Of a stretch of DNA of 64,000 nucleotides, positions 32,360 to 40,395 are shown in pieces (within the stretch, counting starts at the first letter, position 1; the number at the start of each line of letters is the position of its first letter). The notes beneath the pieces are model-generated. The model did not search any database, was not told the DNA's origin, and saw only the letters and a list, made by a program, of their open reading frames with translations. The DNA comes from CAIMFV01 sp040757715 (GTDB lineage Bacteria; Pseudomonadota; Alphaproteobacteria; Caulobacterales; Caulobacteraceae): positions 28,347 through 92,346 of the forward strand of contig JBFLWS010000013.1 of assembly GCA_040757715.1 (NCBI GenBank). Direction: 5' to 3'. A program made the position numbers and the translations under genes.

Positions 32360-32627
32360 TTCGACGCAGACTCGCCGCAAGGCGCGCCTCGTCGCCTGTC
32401 CGAGAACCGCGGGGCCTAGGCCTCAAAACTCTCACCGCGGGGAGACGGGGATGCACCAATTGGATCGGCCAACGGACGCCCCGGCGTCCGGCGACAGCCG
32501 TTCTGTGACGCCTCCTCATCGGTACAGGACTTAAGGCCGCAAGGTCGAGCGCCTTCGTGCGCGCGGCTTGGCGGCCGACGGGCGGTCGGATGGTCCGGTC
32601 GCTCGAGTTCACGTAACGGAGACCGCA
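32360..32627 (+). promoter_or_regulatory. 5' leader of rplJL, probable L10 autoregulatory leader
   Basis: About 270 nt of non-coding, GC-rich, highly foldable sequence (for example GACGCCCCGGCGTC and a CGCAAGGTCG stem-loop) between promoter and rplJ. In many bacteria the L10-L12 complex binds such a leader to repress translation. The assignment is by position; a covariance search would decide it. Confidence 0.45.
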
Positions 32628-33143
32628 ATGGACCGCGCACAGAAGGCCCAGGCGATCGAAGACCTCAAGGAAGTCTTCGCTGGCGCCGGGGCTGTCGTCG
32701 TGACCCACTACATGGGTCTGACCGTTGCGGAAATGACGGACCTGCGTGGTCGCCTCCGCAAGGAAGGCGCTACGCTGCAGGTGGTGAAGAACACTCTGGC
32801 TCAGAAGGCCATGGGCGACACGCAGTCGGACGCAGCGCACGCGCTGTTCACCGGCCCGGTGGCCATCGCCTTCGCGCCGGACCCGGTCTCCGCCGCCAAG
32901 GTCGTGGTCGAGTACGCCAAGACGAACGAGAAGTTCTCGGTCATTGGCGCGATCATGGACCAGACGGTGCTGGATGCGACGGGCGTGGGCGCTTTGGCGA
33001 CCCTGCCGTCCCTCGACCAGCTCCGCGCTCAGATCCTCGGCCTTCTCAATGCGCCGGCGACCAAGGTCGCGGGCGTGCTGCAGGCGCCGGCGGGTCAATT
33101 GGCGCGGGTGTTCAACGCCTACGCCACCAAGGACGCCGCCTGA
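32628..33143 (+). CDS. rplJ: 50S ribosomal protein L10
   Basis: A 171-aa L10, base of the L7/L12 stalk. It has MDRAQKAQAIEDLKEVFAGA, VTHYMGLTVAEMTDLRGRLR and VVKNTLAQKA in the rRNA-binding domain, and a C-terminal helix (QLARVFNAYATKDA) that carries L12 dimers. The ATG at 32628 with GGAG upstream matches the family start; a 20-residue extension in the leader is not expected. Followed by rplL. Confidence 0.96.
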   Translation: MDRAQKAQAIEDLKEVFAGAGAVVVTHYMGLTVAEMTDLRGRLRKEGATLQVVKNTLAQKAMGDTQSDAAHALFTGPVAIAFAPDPVSAAKVVVEYAKTNEKFSVIGAIMDQTVLDATGVGALATLPSLDQLRAQILGLLNAPATKVAGVLQAPAGQLARVFNAYATKDAA

Positions 33144-33206
33144 GCCGGCAAGCCGACATTCCGCAACTCCTCGAACCTCACCTGATCCGAAAGAAGGACC
33201 GCCATC

Positions 33207-33593
33207 ATGGCCGATCTCTCCAAGCTCGTTGAAGAGCTTTCCGCCCTCACCGTTCTCGAAGCCGCCGAACTCTCCAAGCTCCTGGAAGAGAAGTGGGGCG
33301 TTTCCGCCGCCGCGCCGGTGGCCGTGGCCGCCCTGCCGGCCGGCGGCGCCGCCGCCGCCGCTGAGCCGGTGGAAGAACAAACCGAATTCACCGTCGTGCT
33401 GGTCAACGGCGGCGACAAGAAGATCAACGTCATCAAGGAAGTCCGCGGCGTCCGTTCGGACCTCGGCCTGAAGGAAGCCAAGGACCTGGTGGAAGGCGCG
33501 CCGCAGAACGTCGTCGAGAACGTCTCCAAGCAGCAAGCCGAAGAAGTCAAGAAGAAGCTGGAAGAAGCCGGCGCCAAGGTCGAAATCAAGTAA
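33207..33593 (+). CDS. rplL: 50S ribosomal protein L7/L12
   Basis: A 128-aa stalk protein that recruits translation GTPases. The N-terminal dimerisation helices are LVEELSALTVLEAAELSKLL. An Ala/Pro/Gly hinge covers about 40-57. The C-terminal domain includes INVIKEVRGVRSDLGLKEAK and DLVEGAPQNV. A strong terminator follows directly, and rpoB, the usual next gene, is absent. Confidence 0.97.
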   Translation: MADLSKLVEELSALTVLEAAELSKLLEEKWGVSAAAPVAVAALPAGGAAAAAEPVEEQTEFTVVLVNGGDKKINVIKEVRGVRSDLGLKEAKDLVEGAPQNVVENVSKQQAEEVKKKLEEAGAKVEIK

Positions 33594-33621
33594 GACCTTA
33601 CGGCTCAACAGCTGTGATTTG

Positions 33622-33655
33622 CGGGCTCGGAGGGCGACCTCCGGGCCCGTTTTCG
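33622..33655 (+). terminator. Strong rho-independent terminator after rplL
   Basis: CGGGCTCGGAGG, loop GCGA, CCTCCGGGCCCG, then TTTTCGTT: a 12-bp stem with one G-U pair. It isolates rplJL from downstream genes. Confidence 0.9.
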
Positions 33656-33713
33656 TTGTCATGCGCTGGTTCGAAAAGTGGGTTACCCTGGACCTCACGT
33701 GAGCGAGGGCGTC

Positions 33714-34205
33714 ATGGCCAGTTTCGATCCGTTTTCTCTTTCGTCCACCGACCAGATTCAGGCGACGGCCGCCATCGTCGGCGCGGTTATGAGCGCCGCC
33801 ACCGCCGGCATTGCACTGCTGGTGTTCGTGGAGGCTCGCTCGATCCGCAAAATCGAATGGTTTTCCAAATCGCTGGACAATTGGCAGGCGTTCAATCGCT
33901 TGCTGATCGACGCGGATTACGCCGATCGTTGGGCGTTGATTGCCGATGGCGCGGTGGACTGGGAAGATATAACTAGGAATGATATGTCATTTATATATAG
34001 TTTTTTGAATATTCTGATTTTTGAATTCAATGCACAGCGGCGTGGCGTGTTGGAGCGCTGGTACGCGACAGACTCTATATTTGCTAATATTCTGTATTTT
34101 AAGCACATCTGGCCCGAGTTGTACGCGCACTTGCGCCGTGACGGCTGGCCCAAGCTCTTCCTGAAGCACGCTGACGCCGCCATCCGGCGCGATGGAGCGA
34201 ACTAA
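33714..34205 (+). CDS. Hypothetical protein with one N-terminal membrane segment
   Basis: A 163-aa protein of unknown function. One membrane helix (about 14-37, TAAIVGAVMSAATAGIALLV) is followed by a soluble aromatic-rich domain (IEWFSKSLDNWQAFNRLLID, FEFNAQRRGVLERWYATDSI). Codons from about 33965 to 34100 are strikingly AT-rich (TTTATATATAG) compared with all neighbours, a sign of foreign origin. The start is chosen for GAGGG upstream; a GTG-type start at 33678 is possible. The stop overlaps the convergent glpK stop. Confidence 0.6.
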   Translation: MASFDPFSLSSTDQIQATAAIVGAVMSAATAGIALLVFVEARSIRKIEWFSKSLDNWQAFNRLLIDADYADRWALIADGAVDWEDITRNDMSFIYSFLNILIFEFNAQRRGVLERWYATDSIFANILYFKHIWPELYAHLRRDGWPKLFLKHADAAIRRDGAN

Positions 34206-35698
34206 CCCTCCGTCGTTGACAGCGCCGCGCGCACGGCCCGGCGCCAGGCCTCCAGCTTGTGCGCGCGCTCGGCGTCCTGCATCTGCGGGGTGAAGCGCCG
34301 GTCGAGACGCCAGCGGTCGGCGAACACGGCGGGCTCGGGATAGACCCCGGCGGCGAGGCCGGCGAGATAGGCGGCTCCCAGCGCCGTGGTCTCGGTGACC
34401 TCCGGCCGGTCCACCGGCGCGTTCACCAGGTCAGCCAGGCGCTGCAGGGTGAAGTCCGAGGCCGCCATGCCGCCATCGACCCGCAGCACGGTTTGGGCCG
34501 CCCCGGTCCAGTCGGCGCGGATGGCGGTGAGCAGGTCGTTGGTCTGGAAGCACACCGATTCCAGCGCCGCCCGCATCAACTCTCGCGGGCCGGTGTTGCG
34601 GGTGAGGCCAAAGAGGGCGCCACGCACCTCGGCGTTCCAATAGGGCGCCCCCAGCCCGACGAAGGCCGGCACCAGGATCACGTCCTGCGCCGGGTCGGCC
34701 AGCGCCGCCAGCGGCCCCGACTGGGACGCGCTTTCCAGCACGCCAAGCCCGTCGCGCAGCCACTGCACCGCCGCCCCGGCCACGAAGATCGAGCCCTCCA
34801 GCGCATAGGTGCGCTGGCCGGCCAGCTGATAGGCCACAGTGGTGAGGAGGCGGTTGTTCGACACCACGGGCTCGGGTCCGGTGTTCACCAGGGCGAAGCA
34901 GCCGGTGCCGTAGGTGGCCTTCATGGTGCCTGGCTGGAAACAGGCCTGGCCGATCATGGCCGCCTGCTGATCCCCCGCCACGCCGCGGATGGCAACGGCG
35001 GCCCCAAGGTGGCTCGCCTCCGCCACACCGAAGTCGCCGGCGCAGTCGCGCACCTGCGGCAACATGGCCCGCGGCACGCGGAAAAGGCTGAGCAGGCGCT
35101 CGTCCCATTCGCCGGTGCGGATGTTGTAGAGCTGGGTGCGCGAGGCGTTGGTGGCGTCGGTGGCGTGGGTCTTGCCGCCGGTGAGCTTCCAGATCAGCCA
35201 GGAATCCACCGTGCCGAAACAAAGCTCGCCGCGCTCGGCCCGCGCCCGCGCGCCCGGAACCTGGTCGAGGATCCACGCGGCCTTGGTGGCGGAGAAGTAG
35301 GGGTCCAGGAGGAGGCCGGTGCGCGCCGCCACGTCCGCCTCCTCGCCCGTCGCGCGCAGGGCCTGGCACAGGTCGGCGGTGCGGCGGTCCTGCCAGACGA
35401 TGGCCCGGTGGATGGCCTCGCCGGTGGCGCGGTCCCACACCACCACCGTTTCGCGCTGATTGGTGACGCCGATGGCGGCGAGGTCGCGGGCCTCGATCCC
35501 GGCAGCCTTCAAGGCGTCGCGGCAGGCGGCGAGGGTGGTGCTCCACAGGTCTTCGGCCTCATGCTCCACCCAGCCCGAGGCCGGAAAGTGCTGGGCGAAC
35601 TCGTACTGGCCGACGCCGCGCACGCTGGCGGCTTCGTCGAACACGAGGGCGCGCGAGGAGGTGGTCCCCTGGTCGAGGGCGAGGATATAGCGGGACAT
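34202..35698 (-). CDS. glpK: Glycerol kinase
   Basis: A 498-aa FGGY-family kinase forming glycerol 3-phosphate. The N-terminal phosphate loop is ILALDQGTTSSRALVFD. The substrate region is ESVCFQTNDLLTAIRADW, and the FGGY signature region is LRVDGGMAASDFTLQ then TETTALGAAYLAGLAAGVY. Length is normal. The serine hydrolase gene ends 7 bases upstream on the same strand, so the two may be co-transcribed. No glpD, glpF or glpR is nearby. Confidence 0.95.
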   Translation of the reverse strand: MSRYILALDQGTTSSRALVFDEAASVRGVGQYEFAQHFPASGWVEHEAEDLWSTTLAACRDALKAAGIEARDLAAIGVTNQRETVVVWDRATGEAIHRAIVWQDRRTADLCQALRATGEEADVAARTGLLLDPYFSATKAAWILDQVPGARARAERGELCFGTVDSWLIWKLTGGKTHATDATNASRTQLYNIRTGEWDERLLSLFRVPRAMLPQVRDCAGDFGVAEASHLGAAVAIRGVAGDQQAAMIGQACFQPGTMKATYGTGCFALVNTGPEPVVSNNRLLTTVAYQLAGQRTYALEGSIFVAGAAVQWLRDGLGVLESASQSGPLAALADPAQDVILVPAFVGLGAPYWNAEVRGALFGLTRNTGPRELMRAALESVCFQTNDLLTAIRADWTGAAQTVLRVDGGMAASDFTLQRLADLVNAPVDRPEVTETTALGAAYLAGLAAGVYPEPAVFADRWRLDRRFTPQMQDAERAHKLEAWRRAVRAALSTTEG

Positions 35699-35705
35699 GC
35701 GGGGA

Positions 35706-36788
35706 TCAGGCCTTGGCGTCGGGAAGGGCGTTGAGGATCGGGGCGAGCCAGTAGCCCAGCGCCAGCCAGTGCTCGGGCCCGTCGGGCATGAGGCCGAGGC
35801 GCACGACGACGGCGGCCTTGGCGGGAATGATGACGATCACCTGGCCGGCGTGGCCCTGGGCGGAGAAGGCGTCGGCGGGGCCCTGACCAGCCATGAGCGA
35901 CCAGCGCCCGGCCGGGTCCTTCTGGGCGCTCTCCAGCCAGAAACCCGCGCCATAGTTGGGCGAGCGGGTGCGGGTGCGGGCGAACTCCACCCAGCCCTCG
36001 GGCAATAGGCGCTGGCCGTTCCAGACGCCGTCCAGGCGGTAAAGTTCGCCGAACTTGGCGAAATCCCGCGCCGAGGCGTAGACCAGCGAGCCGCCGATGA
36101 AAGTTCCCGCCGCATCGAATTCCGGCTGGGCGGTGCTCATGCCGAGGGGCTGGAACAGGGCCGCGTTCATCCAGTCGCGCATGGCGGCGCGTTTGGCGTC
36201 GGGCGTCGTCGCTTCCGGGAACAGCCGCCGCGCCAGCTCGGCGGCCGCCAGCTGGAAGGCGCCGGTGGAGTAGTTCCAGCGCGTCCCCGGCGGGATCGCC
36301 TGGGCCTTGGCCGCCACAAAGGCCGCGCCATCGAAGCGCCCCTCGCCGTACAGAAGTTTGGTGGCGTCGGAATCCACCAGGCCATAATTGGCCTCGTGCC
36401 AGTCGAGCCCGTCGGTGAGGGTGAGAAGGGCGCGCAGGCTGAGCTTCGGATCGGGATGGGCCACGGTGGCGAGCGGCGCGTCGATGTCCACCTTGTCCGC
36501 CTTCACCGCCAACCCCGCCAGGGCGTGGGTGATAGACTTGGCCATGGACCAGGAAATGTGCGGCGTCTGCGGGCCGTGGTCGGGCCCATAACGCTCGAAC
36601 AGGATTTTCCCGTGCTGCTGGATGAGGAAGGCGTTGGTGGTCCCGAGCGCCGGCAGGCTCTGGGCGGCGGCCCAAGCCTTGTCCGGATCGGACGAGGAGC
36701 GCGGCGCATTCGTAGCCGGCTGCGCCTTCAGCCAGCCCGCGGCTGCGGCCGTGGCGCCTATCCCTATGGCGAATTCCCTGCGCTTCAT
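35706..36788 (-). CDS. Exported serine hydrolase, class C beta-lactamase-like
   Basis: A 360-aa protein with a short RR-containing leader (MKRREFAIGIGATAAAAGW). The serine beta-lactamase/transpeptidase fold is shown by the S-x-x-K motif ISWSMAKSITHAL (about residue 83) and a NYSTGAFQLAAAEL segment where class C enzymes have Y-x-N. ARLVYASARDFAKF-like sequence (SLVYASARDFAKFGELY) is typical of esterase-type members. It probably acts as an esterase or D-aminopeptidase-type enzyme rather than a drug-resistance factor. The ATG at 36788 begins the signal; a longer frame from 36848 lacks one. Confidence 0.8.
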   Translation of the reverse strand: MKRREFAIGIGATAAAAGWLKAQPATNAPRSSSDPDKAWAAAQSLPALGTTNAFLIQQHGKILFERYGPDHGPQTPHISWSMAKSITHALAGLAVKADKVDIDAPLATVAHPDPKLSLRALLTLTDGLDWHEANYGLVDSDATKLLYGEGRFDGAAFVAAKAQAIPPGTRWNYSTGAFQLAAAELARRLFPEATTPDAKRAAMRDWMNAALFQPLGMSTAQPEFDAAGTFIGGSLVYASARDFAKFGELYRLDGVWNGQRLLPEGWVEFARTRTRSPNYGAGFWLESAQKDPAGRWSLMAGQGPADAFSAQGHAGQVIVIIPAKAAVVVRLGLMPDGPEHWLALGYWLAPILNALPDAKA

Positions 36789-36834
36789 GTCACCATGTTC
36801 CTGGCGATTAGACCAACAAGTGTAGGGGCGGACC

Positions 36835-37173
36835 GTGGCGAAACGCAAACCTCATTGGGCCTGGACGATTGTGGGCTTCCTCGCCGTGACGGCGGTGATC
36901 GGCGCAGCCTACGAATATCGTCAACTCGCCCCCTATGGCCGCATCGGTACGGCCTATCTGGCCAAGCAATATTGCTCCTGCCGCTTTCTGGCCGGGCGCA
37001 GCGACCAGAGCTGCCATGCCGAGTTCAAGCCGGACATTGATCGGTTCCATGTGACCGTTGAACAGACCCCCGCCAGCGGCGCACCCAGCTCGGCCAAGGT
37101 GACCGCGCGCATGCTGGTCTGGTCGGGCGAGGCGCGCTTCACCAGGGGCTTCGGCTGCAGCCTCGTTAAGTAA
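36835..37173 (+). CDS. Small membrane-anchored hypothetical protein with conserved cysteines
   Basis: A 112-aa protein. An N-terminal membrane anchor (WAWTIVGFLAVTAVIGAAYE) is followed by a short periplasmic domain with QYCSCRFLAGRSDQSC, giving three closely spaced Cys plus a fourth near the C-terminus (GFGCSLVK). Two disulfides are plausible. It starts with GTG after GGGGCGG and is divergent from the serine hydrolase across only 46 bp, so they probably share a promoter region. Function unknown. Confidence 0.62.
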   Translation: MAKRKPHWAWTIVGFLAVTAVIGAAYEYRQLAPYGRIGTAYLAKQYCSCRFLAGRSDQSCHAEFKPDIDRFHVTVEQTPASGAPSSAKVTARMLVWSGEARFTRGFGCSLVK

Positions 37174-37237
37174 ACGCTGTTAAATTTAGCGGGCGCCAGG
37201 GGTTGCCGCGCTGGACGGCGCCCCGTATCACGGCGTC

Positions 37238-38557
37238 ATGACCGCTCCTGCATCGCAAAAAAGGGCGGGGCGGCCCAAGACCACCGTCGGGACGAAATCC
37301 GGCGACGCCGCGCCCATCACGCCATCCCCCGCCGCCCTGCCGACCCTGTTGTCGGTAGTGTTCCTGAACCTGTTGGGGTTTGGGATGGTGATCCCGCTAT
37401 TGCCCTTCTACGCCCAGTCGTTCCATGCCGAGCCGTGGCAGGTGTCGCTGATCTTCTCGGCCCACGCCATGGGCTCGTTCATCGGCGAGCCCTATTGGGG
37501 GCGGTTGTCCGACCGTATCGGCCGGCGTCCGGTGTTGATCTCCACCCTGGCCTGCAACTGCCTGTGCTATTTTTTCATGGCCTTCGCGCCCAGTGTTTGG
37601 AGCGCCTTCTTCATCCGCTTTTTCGGCGGCATGTTCGCCGGCAACGCCTCGGTGGTGCAGGGCTATATCGCCGATGTCACCCCGCCGGACGAACGCGCGG
37701 GCAAGCTGTCGCGCATCGGCTTCGCCTTCAATATCGGCTTCATCGTCGGCCCCACCCTGAGCGGGCTCCTGGCCAATCCGGCGGCGGGGCCGGAGGGCTT
37801 TCGTCTGCCCTTCCTGGTGGCCTCGGCCCTCGGCGGCGGCGCAGCGCTCGGCGTCTTCTTGCTGGTGAAAGAAAGTCGGGCGCGCAATGTGACCATGCAC
37901 CGCCAGCCGAGCCGCTGGGCCATGTTCGGCAAGGCCACCCGCCATTCGGTGGTGGGGCCATTGCTGCTTCTCACCCTCGTGGCCGGCTGCGCCTTCAACG
38001 GCATCGAGTCCACCTTCGGCTTCTGGGGCGAGCATCGCTTCAGCTGGGGACCGCGTGAGACCGGCCTCGTGTTCGGCCTGGTGGGGGTGACCAACGCCCT
38101 CGCCCAGTGGTTCTGCACCGGGCCCCTGTCGCGCCGCTTTGGCGAGGCGCGCATGCTGGCCGCCGGCATGGCTCTGACGGTGGCGGCGACGCTGATGGTT
38201 CCCTTCGCCTGGAATCTGCCGAGCGCGGCTCTCTTCATGTCGCTCATGGCCTTTGGCCAGTCGGTGGCCTTCCCCAATGTCTCAGCCCTGATCTCGCGGG
38301 TGTCCGACCCGGACCGACAGGGCCAGGCCCTGGGGCTCAACAACGCCACCAACGCCTTCGCGAGGTTCTTAGGCCCCCTGTCGGCCGGCCTCGCCTTCAA
38401 ACAGGTGTCCGTGGCCGCGCCCTTCATCGGCGGAGCGGTCCTGGTGGCGCCGGCCATCTTCCTCGCCCTCGCCGCCGGCCGCGCCGCGCCCAAGGCCCCC
38501 ATCCTCGGCGCCGAGCCGGGGGAGGGGGACGCCGCCCGCCCGCCGGGGATTGTTTAG
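37238..38557 (+). CDS. MFS transporter, TetA-like drug:proton antiporter
   Basis: A 439-aa protein with a roughly 30-residue polar N-terminus followed by 12 membrane segments. The loop 2-3 motif GRLSDRIGRRPVLI is the MFS signature (G-x3-D-R-x-G-R-R). GYIADVTPPDERAGKLSRIG and FNIGFIVGPTLSGLL (antiporter motif C) are typical of the TetA/MdtG-like DHA1 family. Substrate unknown; resistance should not be assumed. Monocistronic, with the HTH gene convergent 7 bp away. Confidence 0.85.
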   Translation: MTAPASQKRAGRPKTTVGTKSGDAAPITPSPAALPTLLSVVFLNLLGFGMVIPLLPFYAQSFHAEPWQVSLIFSAHAMGSFIGEPYWGRLSDRIGRRPVLISTLACNCLCYFFMAFAPSVWSAFFIRFFGGMFAGNASVVQGYIADVTPPDERAGKLSRIGFAFNIGFIVGPTLSGLLANPAAGPEGFRLPFLVASALGGGAALGVFLLVKESRARNVTMHRQPSRWAMFGKATRHSVVGPLLLLTLVAGCAFNGIESTFGFWGEHRFSWGPRETGLVFGLVGVTNALAQWFCTGPLSRRFGEARMLAAGMALTVAATLMVPFAWNLPSAALFMSLMAFGQSVAFPNVSALISRVSDPDRQGQALGLNNATNAFARFLGPLSAGLAFKQVSVAAPFIGGAVLVAPAIFLALAAGRAAPKAPILGAEPGEGDAARPPGIV

Positions 38558-38564
38558 GGGACGG

Positions 38565-38897
38565 TCAGGCCGCAGCCGGAGCCAGGTGGATCACCGGCAG
38601 CGCATCGGCCGCGCCGGGCGGCCGAAGGGTGATCTCCACCTCGCAGCCGAGCCTGGTCAGCATTTTCAGTAACCGATCGGTCGACACCTCGCGCACGTGG
38701 CCGCGCATGAGGCGAGACACGTCCGGCTGACTAAGGCCGATGATCTTGCCGGCTTCAGTTTGGCTCAGCTTTCGCGCCCGGATAATCTCGGTCATGCGAA
38801 GCACGAGCTCGGCCTTGAGCTTGTGGGTGTCAGGGTCGGGAAAGCCGAGGTCGGCGAACACATTGTCGCTGCCGCGCTCTATTGTTTTACTGCTCAT
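38565..38897 (-). CDS. XRE-type antitoxin of a HigBA-like module
   Basis: A 110-aa protein with a helix-turn-helix (KLSQTEAGKIIGLSQPDVSR, continuing LMRGHVREVS) of the HTH_37 type commonly found as antitoxin to RelE/Gp49-like toxins. The N-terminus (FADLGFPDPDTHKLKAELVL) is the usual short leader of this family. The start overlaps the toxin stop (ATGA). In this toxin-first order the antitoxin usually represses the operon. Confidence 0.85.
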   Translation of the reverse strand: MSSKTIERGSDNVFADLGFPDPDTHKLKAELVLRMTEIIRARKLSQTEAGKIIGLSQPDVSRLMRGHVREVSTDRLLKMLTRLGCEVEITLRPPGAADALPVIHLAPAAA

Positions 38898-39268
38898 GAG
38901 CCCTGACCCTTACGCTTAGTGTGGTGGTCGTCCTGCGCCGCCTTCAGCCGTCGCCTGATCAAGTCGAGATCAGCCTTCGGCGTCGCGACGCCGGATTTGG
39001 ATTTCTTCTGAAACGCATGCAACACATAGACCGCGCTCGCGAAACGCACGGTGTAGACGCAGCGATACGTGTCGCCTTGGTGATCTTCGATCAGCTCCAC
39101 GACGCCAGCGTCGCCGAAACCTTTCATCACTTTGGCGCCGTCGTGTTTCCCGCCTCGCTGGGCCACATAAAGGCCAAAGCCCATTTCGCTCTGCACCTCC
39201 TCCGGAAACCTGAGGAAGTCCTTCTTGCTCGATGCGACCCATTCGACAGGAACAGTCGTTTCAGCCAT
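38894..39268 (-). CDS. RelE/Gp49-like toxin of a HigBA-like module
   Basis: A 124-aa protein of the phage Gp49-like/HigB RelE superfamily, expected to cleave mRNA at the ribosome. It has KKDFLRFPEEVQSEMGFGLY, KGFGDAGVVELIEDHQGD, YRCVYTVRFASAVYVLHAFQ and KKSKSG; the YRCVYTV / VLHAFQKKSK pattern is diagnostic. The ATG at 39268 fits the family start. A -10-like element ends 5 bases before it, so the mRNA may be leaderless. Located first, overlapping the antitoxin gene. Confidence 0.82.
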   Translation of the reverse strand: MAETTVPVEWVASSKKDFLRFPEEVQSEMGFGLYVAQRGGKHDGAKVMKGFGDAGVVELIEDHQGDTYRCVYTVRFASAVYVLHAFQKKSKSGVATPKADLDLIRRRLKAAQDDHHTKRKGQGS

Positions 39269-39302
39269 GCTTAAATATGGTGGGATCGCCATATTGATGC
39301 AA
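39266..39302 (-). promoter_or_regulatory. Promoter of the HigBA-like module, possibly leaderless
   Basis: On the minus strand TTGCAT (39302-39297) and CATATT (39279-39274) are separated by 17 bp. Transcription would begin at or within a base or two of the toxin ATG at 39268. No ribosome-binding site is present between. Confidence 0.45.
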
Positions 39303-39333
39303 GCTGATATCATCGGTGAATCTGAAAGGCGGT

Positions 39334-39621
39334 TCAGGCGCTTTTCTTGTGCGGCCCTTGCTCCAGCGCCTTTCGCGCGGCGCTCGCCGGTATTTGAAAG
39401 CGATCCGCCATCATTGCGACCAACTCGTCCAGCCGGGGCCGCCAATAGGCCTCGTAGTCCAGGATGGTGAGTCCCACGAGGCTGTGGTCGGCGTCGAGGT
39501 AGCGCCAGACCAGACCCGGCCCGTCTTCTTCCCCATAGGCGGGGCCGTAGCGGGGAGTCATGACGTAGAGCACATCGGCACCCTCGTCGTAGCGAAGGTG
39601 CAGCGAGTCAGGGTTCATCAT
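39334..39621 (-). CDS. DUF2283 protein, candidate antitoxin/immunity partner
   Basis: A 95-aa protein whose first half is a DUF2283 domain (LHLRYDEGADVLYVMTPRYG, LTILDYEAYWRP), followed by a helical tail (LDELVAMMADRF, ARKALEQG). Small DUF2283 proteins are often found beside toxin-like nucleases. The start codons (39621 or 39618) lie inside the end of the upstream PBECR-like gene, a 14-base overlap implying coupled translation. Confidence 0.65.
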   Translation of the reverse strand: MMNPDSLHLRYDEGADVLYVMTPRYGPAYGEEDGPGLVWRYLDADHSLVGLTILDYEAYWRPRLDELVAMMADRFQIPASAARKALEQGPHKKSA

Positions 39622-40012
39622 CCGCCTCCTTCTTCTTGTACAGCAAGGGCCCGGAGGCCTTGGTGCGATAGACGGCGCTGGTCATGCGCGCGGACGCGCC
39701 CTCCACCAGTTTCACCACCATCACCAGCGGCCTACCCTCTCGCGTATTCTCATCGCTGACAAATAAATATCCCCGCTTGGGGTCGGTGGCGCTGGCATGA
39801 ACAGCTGTGGGATTCTCGATCGTCGCCATCACCGCAGCTTCGAAATAGGGACGCAGGTGCGGCGGTTCGCCGTGGTCCTCCAGCACATGAGCCCAGGTGG
39901 ACTCGTAGATTCGCACCTCCGCGACGGCTGCAATCGCGAAGGTCGCCACGACCTTGAAGGGATCGGGCGTGCTGCTCACAGGGCCAAGGGAATTTGCATC
40001 GCGGGAGCCCAT
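39608..40012 (-). CDS. PBECR-like (Barnase-EndoU-ColicinE5/D-RelE) putative nuclease
   Basis: A 134-aa protein. The pattern VRIYESTWAHVLEDHGEPPH, then VMATIENPTAVHASATDP, KRGYLFVSDEN, RPLVMVVKLVEG and MTSAVYRTK resembles the PBECR/BECR-fold nuclease families, with a conserved His after the first helix and a late Thr/Ser/Tyr cluster. The reading frame extends left over the tRNA-Leu gene, but that part is spurious; the ATG at 40012 is the likely start, although later starts are possible. The pair with DUF2283 looks like a toxin-antitoxin operon. Family assignment is by eye. Confidence 0.5.
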   Translation of the reverse strand: MGSRDANSLGPVSSTPDPFKVVATFAIAAVAEVRIYESTWAHVLEDHGEPPHLRPYFEAAVMATIENPTAVHASATDPKRGYLFVSDENTREGRPLVMVVKLVEGASARMTSAVYRTKASGPLLYKKKEADDEP

Positions 40013-40205
40013 CTTGCACGTAAAGGGGCAAAATGCATATGATAATACAACCATGCAAGGATCGCGCATCTGCAAATTGATTGCGGACTTTGAACTCAAG
40101 CGAAATCCGACGCGCTGAGCCACATCGACCCGGCGCCCTGCGCCTAACGCCCCTCTTTTGGCCCTGGACCGAGGCCCTGCGACTGGTTTATGACCACGGC
40201 CTCTT

Positions 40206-40290
40206 GCCCCTGTGGTGGAATTGGTAGACGCGCCGGACTCAAAATCCGGTACCGCAAGGTGTGTCGGTTCGAGTCCGACCGGGGGCACCA
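40206..40290 (+). tRNA. tRNA-Leu (anticodon CAA)
   Basis: An 85-nt class II tRNA with a long variable arm. The acceptor stem starts GCCCCTG and ends with GGGGGC, then ACCA. The anticodon stem CCGGA/TCCGG encloses CTCAAAA, giving anticodon CAA. The T-arm is GTCGG TTCGAGT CCGAC. Confidence 0.96.
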
Positions 40291-40395
40291 TCTCCCCATT
40301 TCCAGATAAGTTGAGCGCCGCAATCAAGGTCGCGGCGAAATCGGTTGCAATTGCGTGCTAGTATCGACGCTCCACGCCTGATGACGGAGCCGGCC

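Noticed and set aside
37238..38557. Reading the MFS gene as a tetracycline resistance determinant
   Set aside because: The MFS motifs fit a broad drug:proton antiporter group; nothing specific to tetracycline export can be shown.
40013..40327. N-terminal extension of the PBECR-like gene across tRNA-Leu
   Set aside because: Translation of tRNA antisense (MVPPVGLEPTHLAVPDFES) is a well-known artefact; the start at 40012 is used.
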